Notes under the pieces: model-generated | Told to the model about the DNA's origin: nothing | Seen by the model: only the letters and a program-made list of their open reading frames with translations | The model's database searches: none | From: Tetrapyrgos nigripes | Taxonomy: Eukaryota > Basidiomycota > Agaricomycetes > Agaricales > Campanellaceae | Reading direction: 5' to 3' | DNA length: 64,000 nt | Assembly: GCA_013368315.1 (NCBI GenBank) | Contig: JAACJM010000042.1 | Span: 1-64,000, forward strand | Program-made: the position numbers and the translations under genes | Shown: positions 45,501 to 58,326 of the stretch, one piece after another | How positions within the stretch are numbered: position 1 is the stretch's first letter | Layout of the letters: each line of letters begins with the position of its first letter

Positions 45501-47982
45501 TCCCACCAAGAAGGAAAAAGTCGGATTGAGAGGTGATTTTGAGCGCCTCGATACCTAAAAGCTCGGCTACGATGTCACGAATGACCAGAGCAGTGTCCGA
45601 CATTGCGCTGCTGTTCATGCGACTAACCTCTTCCTCCAAGGCAGCAAAGTCATAATTCCCTTCGGAGTCCCTGAAGAGAGGACCTTCTATGACGTGGACG
45701 TCGGGAAGAGAGTAGCCGGGGAGTGAACTGGAGAGTGAAGTGATGAAGAAGGAGGGCTCGACTTCAACGCCAGGTTTTGTAGAGACGAAGGCTTCGATAG
45801 TACCATCCTGTCGAGAACATACAGCAGCATCGGCGACACCTAGAAGAGATGATAGCGCAAGCTCGATATTGTTAAGGTTGACAGACACAGGCTGGCAAGT
45901 GATAGGCTCAGAGAGGTTCCCAGGATTTGGACCGAGGGTTGCTTCAAAATGACGTGAAAGAACCGGGACTGAGTCCGTCATCTGCCCCAGATCCAAACGA
46001 TTGGCAAGCTTGATTCGCAGAGGTTTACCCGCGCTGAAAGACAGTCAGATTCCAGGGATACCGGGACAGCGATAAGACAAACCTGTTCTTCGGCACATCG
46101 GACATGTACACGAGTAAGAAAGGCCATTTCGAAGGATGCAGATAGTCGCGAAGCAAATCCGTCAACTGATTGAGGCCAATTTTAGGTCGATCAGGCTGAG
46201 GCACAATAATCACTCCGATGGCTTCTTGCAAAACATCATGGTCAACTGCAAATGCCAAGGCAATCTTGGAATGCATAACCAACTTTAGCCAACCATGTCG
46301 GACTTCCGCAGACTTCACATACCTTCACAAACTCTTTAGCACCGGAGATAATCGCTTCCTCCACTTCGAAAGGGGAGATGACCTCGCCACCTTTGTTGAT
46401 GATTTCCTTGGAACGTCCGGTGATAAACAGATATCCATCATCGTCCATATAGCCCATGTCCCCAGAGTCGAACCATCCTTCGCTAGTGAATGCCGAAGTA
46501 TCGAGAGGGACGCTTGGATCAGAAGAAATTTCGTAACCTTCAAAGGTAGGGATACCCCGAACGGAGACAGCGCCCGTCTTGCCGCGCGGTAATTCTCGCT
46601 CCAAATTGGACGGGTCACGGATAGATAGATGAGGACCGCAGGCGATGCCCGAGCACCCTGGTCTCTCTAGTCGGTACGTAGTCGGAGGTGAGGCAATGGG
46701 CATACATCTGACGGGCAAACAATGAGTAACCACAGAAATCTCTTACAAATGACAAAGAATCAAATGAATAGGAAATAAACTATTAAACTCACTCCGTCAT
46801 TCCATAGGAAGGTAATACAATAGCGCCTTGAAAACGTTCGCGAATGTCCAGTGCTAAAGATGGAAGTAGTCCACCTGCGGCGTTACAGATCATACGGAGG
46901 CGCATATCCCGTGCAGGGTCAATGTCATCAGGCTGGGATGTAAGAATGGCATGGTGAATAGTAGGTGCAGCGTAATACCTGCCAATAGAATCGCTATCAG
47001 CTCGGATGCGGACTTGGACAAGCAGATAAGCGCTTACCAAGTGGCCTTCAACCTCGAAGCAACTGTCCAGAAAGCGATAGCATCAAAACCCGCACACATG
47101 ATAGCGGAGCCGCCAGACATCATTGGAGCGAGGAGGTTCCGTACGATACCGCCAACATGAAACAGAGGCATCATATTCACTTATGGAAGTGCAAATCAGT
47201 ACGCACGTTTTTAAAAAGAGAGGATTGGACTACTTACTGTTGATGTCCGTAGGTTGCAAATCCCAAGAATGAACAACAGCCATAGTACCGACGATGAGAG
47301 ACCGTAATGAGTAGGGAACAACCTTCTTCTTTCCACTGGTTCCCGAGGTGTGCAAAACGAGGGATTTGTCGCCGAGGGTATGAAGAGGTGTGGTAGCAGC
47401 GTTGTCCACTAAGACGAAGTCTGATGTCGCGTCTACCTCCTCACCCATGACACTCATATCAAAGAGACCTGCGGGGCCATTGGTCCTCCCATCAACGAAT
47501 ATAACGTCGCAATCCAATTCCATTTGAAGTTGACGTAATTCGAGGCGGTCCTCGACATCCTTGGTTGTGATCACGGCTTTGGCATTGAGACGGACGGCGT
47601 CCTCGCGAAGTTCGGCAGCTGTGCAGGAAGCATTTAGGGGAGCGCAAGTATGGTAGGCAGCGATGGAGAGTAGGGCAAGGGCGTTTTCGGGGCCCGTAGG
47701 AAGGATCAACATGATGCGGTCATTCGGCTGTAGCGGTCGAGAAGCTCGAGAAGCGGAACGCGGAAGAGAGAACTGGGAGATAAAGGAATGGATAGCCTCA
47801 TGAGTCAGAGGTGGCCTGGTTGAGTCGGGGGAATAAAGAGCAGGCGAAGACGTAGTACAAAGACAGTCAAGGAGGGTAGAAACGCGTCCAGAACGCGTAA
47901 TATGGCTGGATAAAAGGTCACCCAGCGAAAGATGAGATGCTTGAGATAAGTCATCCCTCAAAAAAGAGAGTGGGATCGACAT
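42504..47982 (-). CDS. NRPS-like enzyme: adenylation, thiolation and membrane/hexapeptide terminal domain (Pls-like)
   Basis: Starts at ATG 47982 (MSIPLSFLRDD; the frame above begins only with TTG). More than ten exons encode roughly 1,500-1,600 residues. The adenylation domain has LVLHTSGTSGKKKVVPYS, MNMMPLFHVGGIVRN, LPSYGMTE and GWFDSGDMGYMDDDGYL with TGRSKEIINKGGE. The thiolation domain carries DFFLLGGNSLLLGRL (phosphopantetheine Ser). No condensation or thioesterase domain follows. Instead several membrane segments (FVAYPIFLIVTVIAYIPWFL, LILLTNIFMACFTAAYWSA) alternate with left-handed beta-helix hexapeptide stretches (RIGKNVVIDP, RITIGKGAMIADRVVLL, KIGKNCAIYP). This order matches epsilon-poly-lysine synthetases and the NRPS terminal domain (TIGR02353). 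An amino-acid homopolymer or amide product is inferred; the substrate is unread. Confidence 0.85.
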
Positions 47983-50900
47983 AGTCGAGGTCAAGGGCAG
48001 GAAGTGCCAAAACACTGGCAAAAGAGCGACTGGGGTGAGGGTAGATATAAGAGTCTGAGAGAACCTTGGAAAAACTTCTTCGTCTATTAGTATAGAAATA
48101 CATACTCAAATAAGCGGTCGTCGCTCCAATCATTACCCTTCTCACGTACTTACGCGAGATCTCGTAAGATCTTCTATCTTCTTGGTTAGCATACGAAGTT
48201 GAATCGCAAAAGTTACAGCGATCTCACACCACAATAACCTGGAACTTCCCATGTCGCCTTCAAAGACTATAGTAGACTGTTCAAGAGCGAAAAGTCAGCA
48301 TAAAGTCTCTCATGTAGCTTCAGCACTGTTGTCCGTAACTCACTGTAAGTATAGCCTCGGGGATACATATTACTCCAACGCCATGCACTAATTCAAATTG
48401 TAGTATGTCTTGGCACTGAATCGAAGTTGTATGTGAGATCCACACCTATCTACACTCTCATGTAGTAAAACTACCAGTGTACGTCCATCCGACCGAGGAA
48501 GTAAGCCACAGGTAGGGTTAACCACTCAAAAACTCACTCTTCGTAAAACATTCATTCCAATAAATCACCACATTGACGGAGATATCCCTTTCCGGCCGGT
48601 ATCGGACGCATCTCTGATCGCTTAAAACAAACCGGCTAATACCTCGGTGGATAGTCTCCGGCCTGATGTTGGCGGCTAATAAGCAGTAGGTTAGACGGAA
48701 GCTAGACTAAGCTAAAGCACTGCGCCAGGCGCCACTACATCACATACCATCTAGTTTTTGTCTGGGCTCAAACATGTCAGGCTTGCCCGGCGAGTATTCA
48801 TCTACTTTAGAAGCTGTTAGAGAATCTAAATGGGAAGAACACAGTAGGTTACCCATGGAATTACACCGTAGCCCAGGTAGGCGCTCAGCTCTCAGCTCTT
48901 AGCGATACACGCGATGAAGGGAAAAGATTATCGCCAGTGGAGAAAGACGTGCGAGTGCGATGATTGCTTTTCCATCTGATCGCCTATGAGGACCAGCTCG
49001 GTGAAGATGGAGCCAGTACTCATTGGCACGTTGATACCAAAGGAACCTTCAACGAATTGAGCCGAACTAGCAGTTGTGTGAAAGCAAGGGAATACATACA
49101 TATGAACGCGGAAAGCCATCTCTATGCGACTACAATTCCGTCTGGTCGTGCTCATTGTGTTTCATTGTTCAACTTGATCTGACGGGGACATAAGCGTTCA
49201 GATATGAGAAAATGACAAGAAAAGAGCTTTTCACAGATCAGCATGCAACTGTCAAGCAACTATTGAGAATTTTACATGGAGAGCAACCTGAGAGATGTCC
49301 TAGTTCGGTAGGCGTTGTGTGCGTAGATGGCGGGTCCGGAGTAAGTCGCGGAAATTCTCACGATGCCGTTTTACATCGCCACTGCAGCTGGAGTGGCGCC
49401 GGTCTCGACACCATACCGCGAGCCCAAAATTTTCCTCCATACGGGACAGTGGAAAGTAGTATGACGGGCTGAATGTCGTTTAGGGCCGTATATACCGTAT
49501 TCACTCCAGGACGTCATATATGCATCCCGAAACTGCAGGAGTGACTCGTGAGTCGGACGGCCCCCGATTGTCGATGACTCAAAAAGATGGTGTTGATACA
49601 GTTAAAGGCTTGAAGCTAGTCAAATGGCCTCTGCGATACGTAGCTGTAACGACAAACCTCTCGATACTGGATTGACCTGATCTCCGTACCCACATACAAA
49701 CGGTATGGTTCACGACCTAACATTGTGGCTACTTCGGACGTGGGCCAGCCTACTTCGATTGACAATCTGTCAACTTAAACAAACCCAAAAGTCGAGAGGT
49801 CTGGAATAAAACGCAGTTTTTCCAGAAAAGTCTCGGAGGGCACAGAATACCACGTCTGGTTCATGCATTGATGTACGGGAGCAACAAATAGGTCCCGATG
49901 TACGTCGTGGCTCCCAGAGTTCTTGGCCTGGGGAAATTCAACAGTGATAATGATTGCGGCTCCAAAACAGTCAATCGGTCCGCGCTGGTTATACATTCTT
50001 AAGAAGAAGAAAGCCTTCTCCGCTTCTTGCAGAGCTTTCAAGATCCTTGGCTCTGTGGCTTGGCAACTCTATCGAATCAGAATTCTTTGAATGGGTTAGA
50101 AATGCAAGTTCGCCTTTGAATTCAGTCACTATCCGTCGGAAAACAGATTACCGCAGGCTTCCACCCGCAATATCTGTACATACAAGAATTCTTTGCAGGC
50201 TTCCTGACTCTGTGGTCAAGCTTTTTTGTTTTGAAGATTCTTTACAAAAATGTCTAATCATCGCTGTAAGCTCATACTCTAATTCTCATCTACCGCTCCG
50301 TGCTCAGGACCTCAGGGCTGTCCATTTTATTTCTCTACGCCCCCATTGCTTGCTCTCTGCGCATCCACATGGCTTCATAGTACCAGTTTCCGTGACTACA
50401 GTCTCCGCGACTCCTAACTGCTTCATTTCTCCCCTATACGTTCTCGATCTCTTAATTTACTGTGTAGTCCTCTTACTTGTTATATTGTTTTACTACTCGA
50501 CAGGTTTTATAACGTATTTCATATTGCATACTAATACTCATTCCAGCCCGGGAAACTCATTTCCATCTATGCTTTCCCCTCACAACTATACTCATGAGCC
50601 CCTCGGGTACGTATTCTATCATTCTTTCCATTTCTCATCCTTTACTCACGAGTTTCGTGGTCTTGATAGTTGCTCTGCGTTACCCACCCACCGCTCCCTC
50701 ACTTTGATTTTTAGTTACATATATATATGCGTCTGCCGAATCTCGTTACCCAGGAGAGTCGCCGTTTCAGGGCTCCCTATTAATTTCCTCGCGAGAATTT
50801 TCCCGAACGACTCTGCAAGATGATTAGAAGAAGAAAAAATTTGTACATTCAACGCTGCTGCGGGAAAGTGCTTGATTTCATAATACGCCGCATCTTAAGT

Positions 50901-51733
50901 ACGTATGAGAGGCTCACACCCTGCGAGAATCAAAAGCAGAATGTGCGCGAGGACTAGGAAATGCGAACCTGAGCAGCTATAGCTATTACGAAGCGCTAGT
51001 CGTGGGGATAAAGTTGATATTCAAATGGCAGACTGAGCAGTCTTTCTGACATCCAGTACTGAACACTACTGAAGCCAAATCCCAGGAGGATGGTTTTCTA
51101 TGAGTGTGAAGGCTCAGACTCCACTTGGTGAACACGATGACTCCCACGAAGATATGCATCAGAGAGTCAATCTGAGAAGCATATCATGATACCGCCTAAG
51201 TATGACAGTCGGGAGTGTGTTGACAGCTCGTATCAGGATTTTCACGGCCGTTCGCATACTTATCAGACTTGAATGAGGCTTTATGAGGCTTCGAGAAGCG
51301 CCGATAGCGTGAGTACGAACACAGATGATCTGCATCTGCCATCAAAAGACAATTGATCAGAAGCTAATAATTGAGAATGTAATTGCGCAGCGGTAAAGTA
51401 ACATCAATCCAAGCTTATTATCGCCTACGGTCCCGAAATCTCTGGAGAGAAATACAGTTTAACGTTTAACATATCCTCAATTGGAAGATTTTCTCTTCAC
51501 CACTAAACGCCATGTATGTGGGACCTTGATGTCATCTACTGGCTAGCTGCTAATCACTCTCACGAGCGTTTCACTTAACAGGTGGCATACACTTTGACCT
51601 CAATCCTGACCCTGTCACCTTCCCATTCCAAGCTGAACACCCTCCAAAGAAATAAAATTTGAGGATGGAAAGTCATCAGTGAGCCCAGCTTTAGGTGGCC
51701 CTACTACAAACCCCCACTCCAAACTGGATGAAT
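47983..51733. other. Long gene-free interval
   Basis: No supported gene. The longest plus-strand frame (about 49954-50823) starts at TTG, has pyrimidine-rich low-complexity composition and no domain. Nothing else is recognised. Confidence 0.4.
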
Positions 51734-53331
51734 CTATATGAGCTTTTCTTAAGTCACAACAAACTTTCTCGCATTGCCTTTAAGTCAACTTAAATTTGTC
51801 TTAAGTCTGTTGTACTACTGAGAATGTACTACTGAGAATTTATACACATTGTTAGGGCTGCAAGAAAAACTTAAGTCCCATCATAAGTCTATTATAAGTC
51901 CACAGTGTAATAAGTGTGTAAGACACAACAAAATCACCAACTTAAGTTCTGTCTGTGTTTAAGGGACTTAAGTCCACCCCTCAAGTCAGGGGGTCAAGAA
52001 AAGGAGGATGGACGATGCACTGTTTAGCATGTTGATGGTTGTGTAATGCTATCAAAGAAAAGGAAAGAGAACACCATCAGTCATACAGTCTAAAAAGTTG
52101 AGAAAGGTGAGGACAAGAGGGTCCTTCTCCATTGACGAGGGCAGTGAGGGCTACTACAGGTGATGTACAGGTGTGAGGGGGAAAAGAAACAGGAAGAAAA
52201 AGGCAGGAAAAAGTCAGTCAGTCAGTGTTGGTTGACATCCATGTCATGTCTGTCCACAACAAGAAAAGGAAAATAAAAGAACACCAAAGCTGACACCCAT
52301 ACTCAAAACCAAAACCAAACCCCAATGTAAAGAAAGACAAAAACAAACATGAAGAAAGAAACTCAGAAACTCACATCCCCACCCAAATACCCCTCCAACC
52401 CAGGCACACCAAACTGTGTGTCCTCATCAATCTCAGACATTTCTTCTAAACATGCTTGGACAATTAGGGAGATCCATGTTGAGGTGATGGTGGCTTGGGT
52501 TTGGACTGCTTGAAGAGCTTAAGGAGAATGTTGGGTGAGGGTGTCCTGATCAAAACAGGAAATGAAGGGAGTAGTCAATGTGATGATGTGTGAAGAAGGA
52601 AACCCAACAAGGAGCAAAGAAAAGAAAGGTCATCAGCATTCTCATTGTATCTTGAATCTAAATGTACACACAGCAGAAAAAAGGAAAGGAGGAGGTATTG
52701 CTCACCCCCAAGCCCATTTTTGTCCTGGTACCACACTCCTCTAACCTGAAACATCCCCAGCCTTACACACAAGCATGTTCTCAAGAAAGACCTTGAAGTG
52801 AGACCAGAGAGATCTGCTTGGCACTTCCACAACGAGACAACAAATAGCAGGTTTGATGAAACCTGGTATCGATGACAGTGAGAGAGATGTCTTCCTCAAC
52901 AACATGGGTATGCACCTTAAATATTGTCATGGAGAATCTTATGATGCTGCCTTGCACCACCCTTTCCAAGACCCTAGGATGACTTGAGGGACAAGCTCAC
53001 TGTCGACAGCAGTGAGGACACATATTTCCACCTTTTCCACATCCAGACATTGTTCAGTTTAGATTAGGTCTTGAGGGAGGTTATTGAGATGGTGGCAGTT
53101 GCAGTTAAAGAGGCAATCAATGTTACACATCACTGTGACAAAAGTAGACATGTCAGGTCACATTCGGTCTCATGGTCAGTTTCAATTTAAAGCCATACCA
53201 TTATCCAGCTACCACCATCATCCATATGGCAGCAGTGACAATGGTTGTGCTCTATCTGTGAGGGTCAGGATCAAGGTGTGTCTATCATTTCATATGATTG
53301 TTGTTTTCATACTAACATCCATTGTTCCTCT

Positions 53332-54664
53332 CTACATCAGGAAAGACCCTGTCTGTGGATTTCCATGGATTTCCATGAATTTCCATGAATAAGTAGAAAC
53401 TTTCAGCAATTTTGACAAATCCCCCAAATTCTGCAAATTGACCAGACTATTTTAGTCCCTTTCCAATTTCTGGAAATTAGTCAAGTTTAGCCAGGATTTG
53501 CAGAGATTCATGACTCTTTACTTCCTTTTGTTTCTTGCCAATCAACCATTGTAAACACATTTTCAAACAAGTAGTACAAGAAACAAGATATATTTAAGAA
53601 ACATCTAAGTACTGTACATTGTAGTCCACCCAACTAAGCTACATACTGATATCAACAAACCTACTCAACACCTCACCTCCAACCATACATCTCCACCCCT
53701 GAGAAACAACAGTTAAACAAAATAAACAGATCAGGAGCACAATGATACAAATAAAAAAACCCCACACAATGACCTGCTGCACCAATGACAACAGCAACTG
53801 CAAGAAATGTTAGGTCATGTCAAAGACACAACACATGAGTACATATTGAGCATGCAGGTGAAAAATGGCTAGGCACTGAATGGTAACAAGAGAGGTCAAT
53901 GAACAGAAACCTGGGCAGTACAAACAACAATCAAATACATCAGTGCAAAATGTAAGATGAAATGACTGTGAAACTTACCTTGTCACTTGCAAACAAAGAG
54001 AATACAAAAACTGTTGTCAATGTTCCATCCATCAAGATATCCATTTCCATGTGAACTGTACTGAAACAAGCTGAGGTTATCAACTGGCACTATGCAGGTA
54101 AAGATATTGGGACTCACCTCATACAGCAAAGACTACGAGAATGCACAGCAAACCATGTGTGCAGTAAATGGCACCTGTACAGAGTTATGCACTGTTGAGT
54201 ACCTGGTAGGTCAGCATGGTTGGGGAGGGGATGTTAGACAATCAGGCTGGGGGCAGGGATAGTCCAGATGGGGAAGAGCAAAGAGCTTGGGGAGAAGATG
54301 ATGGATAAATGCATAGGAACAATGCACAACTCTTCCAATCCAAAATTGATCATGTGGGTGCAACATCACTTCTAGGGTTAGGGTCAATAACTTATCAGAG
54401 GTTTGAGGCTGTTTTGACTTTTCCATCTTGCTGCTATTACAAACATCCCCCTTCTATCTGATGAAATATTGAATGTGCAAACCTTTGGCTGCATTCTGGC
54501 TTGATTCTGGCTTCTAAAAAGTCAGTAGACAGTACATGTTCAGTTTGAGTATACAAATCTATACAAATGTGCTCCATTTCTGGCTAATTCTGGGAAATCC
54601 TGGGGAATTCAGCAAAAGGGGTGGAAATTCTGGGAATTGGCAAATGGGGTTTTTCCTGATGTAG
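53332..54664. mobile_element. Nested inverted-repeat element inside the larger relic
   Basis: CTACATCAGGAAAGACCC at 53332 faces the reverse complement of GGGTTTTTCCTGATGTAG ending at 54664. ATTTCCA words repeat inside the left end (53357-53390) and related GGAAATTC words inside the right. Removing this 1.33-kb segment joins CATCCATTGTTCCTCT to ACTTCAACACTG. That junction resembles the uninterrupted copy near 54900 (CATCCATTGTTTTCCCC..CTCAACTTG), which supports insertion. No coding capacity. Confidence 0.55.
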
Positions 54665-54730
54665 ACTTCAACACTGCATTTCTTCATCATTATCACTATT
54701 GTTCTAATACTTCCTGAGCTGTTACACATC

Positions 54731-55140
54731 ATGCCACCTAGGAAGTTTACTCAGAAGTCCACTGCTACCACACCAACGACTGGGTCAATAACCCATGCAT
54801 GGAGTTGCATTGCCCGAAAGTATGCTGTGATGGGCAATGAGTGTAGATGGTACAGTTTCTAGGTCTCATCTATCTTCTAGGATGCTTGTGTATAATGTTA
54901 ACATCCATTGTTTTCCCCTAGATCTCAACTTGTTATTTCGAATTTTCTACTCTTTATCATTGTTCTAATCCTCCAGCCCAATATACACCACCATGCCACC
55001 TACCCCTCACAAGTCCACTCAGAATGCCACCATCATTGTGACAAAGTCCTCTTTCAACTGGTACCCTGTTGCTGCCACTGCCAACTCCAACCAACCTTTT
55101 ATTTGGCCAATGACCCACACACAAAGCTGCATTGCCCAAA
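54731..55140 (+). repeat. Tandem degenerate copies of a transposon-type reading frame start
   Basis: Two related segments, each beginning with ATGCCACCTA (54731 and 54993), encode similar peptides ending in THAWSCIARKYAVMG and THTQSCIAQKYVTIG. They are 262 bp apart and both lack long continuation. They look like duplicated fragments of a mobile-element gene. Confidence 0.5.
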
Positions 55141-55259
55141 AGTATGTTACTATAGGCAAGAGGTTTGTGGCAGGCTCACTATCATTACTCCTTCCCCATC
55201 AACACCTGTCTCCAGCTCTAGGCTTAGTTTGCCTCTATAGAGGATCAAAGGGCCTATTA

Positions 55260-55740
55260 CAGTGATTCCTGTAAATAATGGGAATGACGTTTTTTTTTGT
55301 TTTTTTTTTTCCGCACCTGCCACTGGTGATCATTGAGCTCTTTATTGTCTCTTTCCCATCTCTTTCTCTTTGCACAACCCCCCATCATGACTAGTGAAGT
55401 ATTCCAACAGACTGTAATAAAGTAGTGCAGAATAATATTGGATTTTATGTAGCTACTTCAAGCACTGGTGCTCTGATCAGTCTGCATACAAATAGATGTA
55501 AAGTAATGACTAATTGCTGAAATGGGCATCCTATGGCTGTCTGTAGGAGCTGCACAAATCTCAGAAGGATTCCACCTTGTCTCTTACATCCTCAGGGCTC
55601 TCTTCTTGAGCTCATAACTGATGTGCCACTTGCCGATGTAGGGGGTGGAAGACCAGAATTGGATGTGGGTCAAGCACCTTCCTTATTGGGTAGACGCAGA
55701 AAGAAAAAAAAGTGATTCCCATTATTTACAGGAATTACTG
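55260..55740. mobile_element. Mariner-type MITE with about 38-bp TIRs and TA duplication
   Basis: The left end (CAGTGATTCCTGTAAATAAT then GGGAATGACGTTTTTTTT) and the reverse complement of the right end (CAGTAATTCCTGTAAATAAT then GGGAATCACTTTTTTTTC) are nearly identical. Both are bounded by TA (55258-55259 and 55741-55742). At 481 bp with no transposase, it is a non-autonomous Tc1/mariner-like element. The near-perfect ends imply recent insertion into the older relic. Confidence 0.85.
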
Positions 55741-56828
55741 TAACATAGAATCAACTGCCTGGATCAGCTTCAACAGTGGAATTGTTCATAGCTGGCAAGG
55801 TATCTCACATCTGTACCTCAAGCTGAAGGCACAAAGGACTTTGACATTGATATTGACTTTTGACTTTGCTGACTTTGAGGTGTCAGATGATCAAGCTCAT
55901 GCATCAGTCTGGTTGACAACAGAGAAGGGAGCTTGAGGATGAGAACGAGGTATGAGGATGAGAAGCTGGAGATGGCTGTATGGATGGGTTTGCAAAGGCA
56001 GCATGCCTTTGAAAACATTGATGTGATGTGATGGTGCCTTGAACTGCATGTACTTGGTGAGTTGTCCATTACTGTCCACCTTTACCAGACTCTGATTCTT
56101 CTCATGTCCTGATTAGGACGCCAGCACATGTCAGGAATACCTAGTAAGATGCCTTGAAAGTTGGACTTAACTGTTAATCCTGCATCGTGAGTTTTCTTTG
56201 ACTTGAATTCCAAATTCAAGTCAGCCCTTAAGATTTAATTCCTCAAGAGCTTCAGGTAAGTTGCTCTTGAGATTAATCCTTTAGTTGAGTGAACTTAAGT
56301 TAACTTTGTCTAACACACGAGGTGGCCTTATTCTCATTTTAAGTTGAGCAGCTTGAGGTGACTTTAGAGAACTTAAGTCCAGTTAAGTGCTTATGCATGT
56401 TACTAGTAGTAGATTATGGTAGTACTAGTACAGGCACTACCTTAAGGTATCTTAAGCTGACTTCAGTCAGATGCGAGAAAGTTGTATTGAACTTAAGAAA
56501 AGCTAATATAGTTACAGAAACTGACAACTGCTTCAAACTTGTTGAGAATCTCCTTTTCCTCCATCCACTCACATTGTTCCGCCACTAATCACAGCTTCAT
56601 CTCAAACGCTACCCCAGCTCTTCGAATTCTCTCCAATGAAATATCACCGGTACCCTTCCATCAGTCTATCCATTCTGAGTATATGGAAGAAAGATACCAC
56701 CTTGTCCCCAGGTTCCTCACACAAAGCTCATCTCAGCAGAATCACTTCAAAAAATTTAAGTTTATTCGATCTTCTAGATCTTACGAACGATGGTCCATCC
56801 GTAATCTCCGACTCTAACACCGAGTCTT

Positions 56829-57520
56829 ATGCATACCGCTGATTCCCATTCGGACTCGGCGGAGGGCCATATAGATATCCCCGCTTCAAAACTCGAGTCT
56901 CCTCATGCTCCGAGTCAAACGGAACTCAAACTTCCATCAAATTTCCTGGCCTTGCGGACTTGGAAATACGCCGAGTGTATGCAGCTATGCAATTCTAGAA
57001 CTGAGACCGACATCAAATGTCCGTCGTGTCAGGAAGTCGCTGTCTATACCCATAGGAAGTTCCGAAGGATATTGATGGAGGAAATGGATAGAATGATCCT
57101 CTGGACGTATGAAAGGGTCGAAGATTGACGAGGTAAGTCCATCGAGTAATTTTTTGCGGGGTGGCTTTCCATGGTACCATTTATCTCCGATGGTAGAACA
57201 CGTCTTTCCTGTTGTTCTCGGAGCAATCGATAGCCTTCGCTTCCGATGACGACTTCTTCCGGACATCCAGTCCATTCCGAAAGCCAAAGACAATTGGAAA
57301 TCGATTGGAGTTCACCGGCGCTCTGGATCTCGATCCCTACTCGCAAAGTCACCTTGCTCAGGGCGATTCGTATGATTACGGGTACGCCTCTCGAGAAGGC
57401 GTTGTCCAATATCAGACACTTCAAGTTGGACCCCCAATTTCCTCAATTTCAGCACGCAACGTTACCGACTCCACCTTCTTCGATGGCGGCGCAATAGAGG
57501 ATACAACTCAGGGTCGTTGA
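56829..57520 (+). CDS. Doubtful small gene, two coding-looking blocks
   Basis: Block one (56829-57128) encodes a Cys-containing stretch (ECMQLCNSRTETDIKCPSCQ) and a basic helix (YTHRKFRRILMEEMDRM). Block two (about 57197-57520) encodes SIAFASDDDFFRTSSPFRK and continues to ...DGGAIEDTTQGR. A GTAAGT donor (57133) and a TAG acceptor (57196) lie between, but no frame joins the two blocks cleanly. It may be a decayed gene, or contain a small intron I could not place. Adjacent to the transposon relic. Confidence 0.3.
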
Positions 57521-58326
57521 AGTGGCCCTTGGTGAATTGGTGGATATGCGCTGCAGTCAGGGATGGTGTTTTCGGGAATATGTACATAACTCTCGCTATT
57601 ATTCTGGTATCCTAGCGCAACGTTAGTGGAAGGATGTCGGCTAGCGCTCAGTAATCGAAATTTTAAGAATGTAGACTATTACTTGCGGCATGTACGTTTT
57701 AATGGCCAAATTTTACGACAGGCTCTATTGAACCTCAATCAAGTAAGAGATTTGCAACCGGCTCATCAGAACCGAGCTACGTAGTCAAAGGGTACTTAAG
57801 TTCTGCCATGAAAGACAACTTGCACGAAAACTACTTACGCAAGGGTGCTGTCGAGTGGCAAACGCTTGCCGCGGAGCGGCACAGGATCTATTCGGGCTGA
57901 GTTCTAAATTAGTCTCTTTCATCCTTCCGCAAGCACAGAAGGTCATGACACTTCAGCTGCTGGCCTCATCGAACTGACGGCTCCCGATTTACACGTTTAC
58001 TACGTGATCCCCAAATTTCTTCAAGAGACGTGCGTTGGAATGCTGCTGCCTCAGCTGGGCCTCAGTAAACCATCTCCTGATATGTACGCGAAGTGTTGGT
58101 ACTCGTCCCCAGTAGTGAACTGTCCGGGCAATCAGTGACCAGGTAAGCCACTAACATCCATTGGCAGATTTACAACACGCTCCGTCAGTACTGCTTCATC
58201 CAGGGACGGAGTGCACATTTTGCATCACGAGAACACTCGTCTTGTGGCTCACGGAATGACTTCGGAAAATATTACGAAGGAGGCATATATAAACTCAGGC
58301 CTTCCTTTACTGCTCGCGTTTCACTC
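57521..58326. other. Gene-free interval
   Basis: Promoter side of the esterase gene; nothing else recognised. Confidence 0.5.

Larger units (their letters stand above)
51734..56511. mobile_element. Large degenerate TIR transposon with nested insertions
   Basis: The left end (51734, CTATATGAGCTTTTCTTAAG, then ACTTTCTCGCAT and further TTAAGT words) matches the reverse complement of the right end (ending 56511, CTATATTAGCTTTTCTTAAG, then ACTTTCTCGCAT) over about 45-60 bp. Both subterminal regions (to about 52010 and from about 56160) are packed with CTTAAG/TTAAGT words. The 4.8-kb interior is AT-rich, has no long frame, and contains at least two other inverted-repeat elements. The target-site duplication is unclear; superfamily unassigned. 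It is a relic incapable of encoding a transposase. Confidence 0.7.

Noticed and set aside
49954..50823. 289-residue plus-strand frame
   Set aside because: It begins at TTG, has pyrimidine-driven low-complexity sequence, no domain, and no ATG-based start of similar length.
54366..54378. Telomere-like AGGGTTAGGGT
   Set aside because: Only about two units inside a transposon relic; consistent with chance rather than an interstitial telomere.
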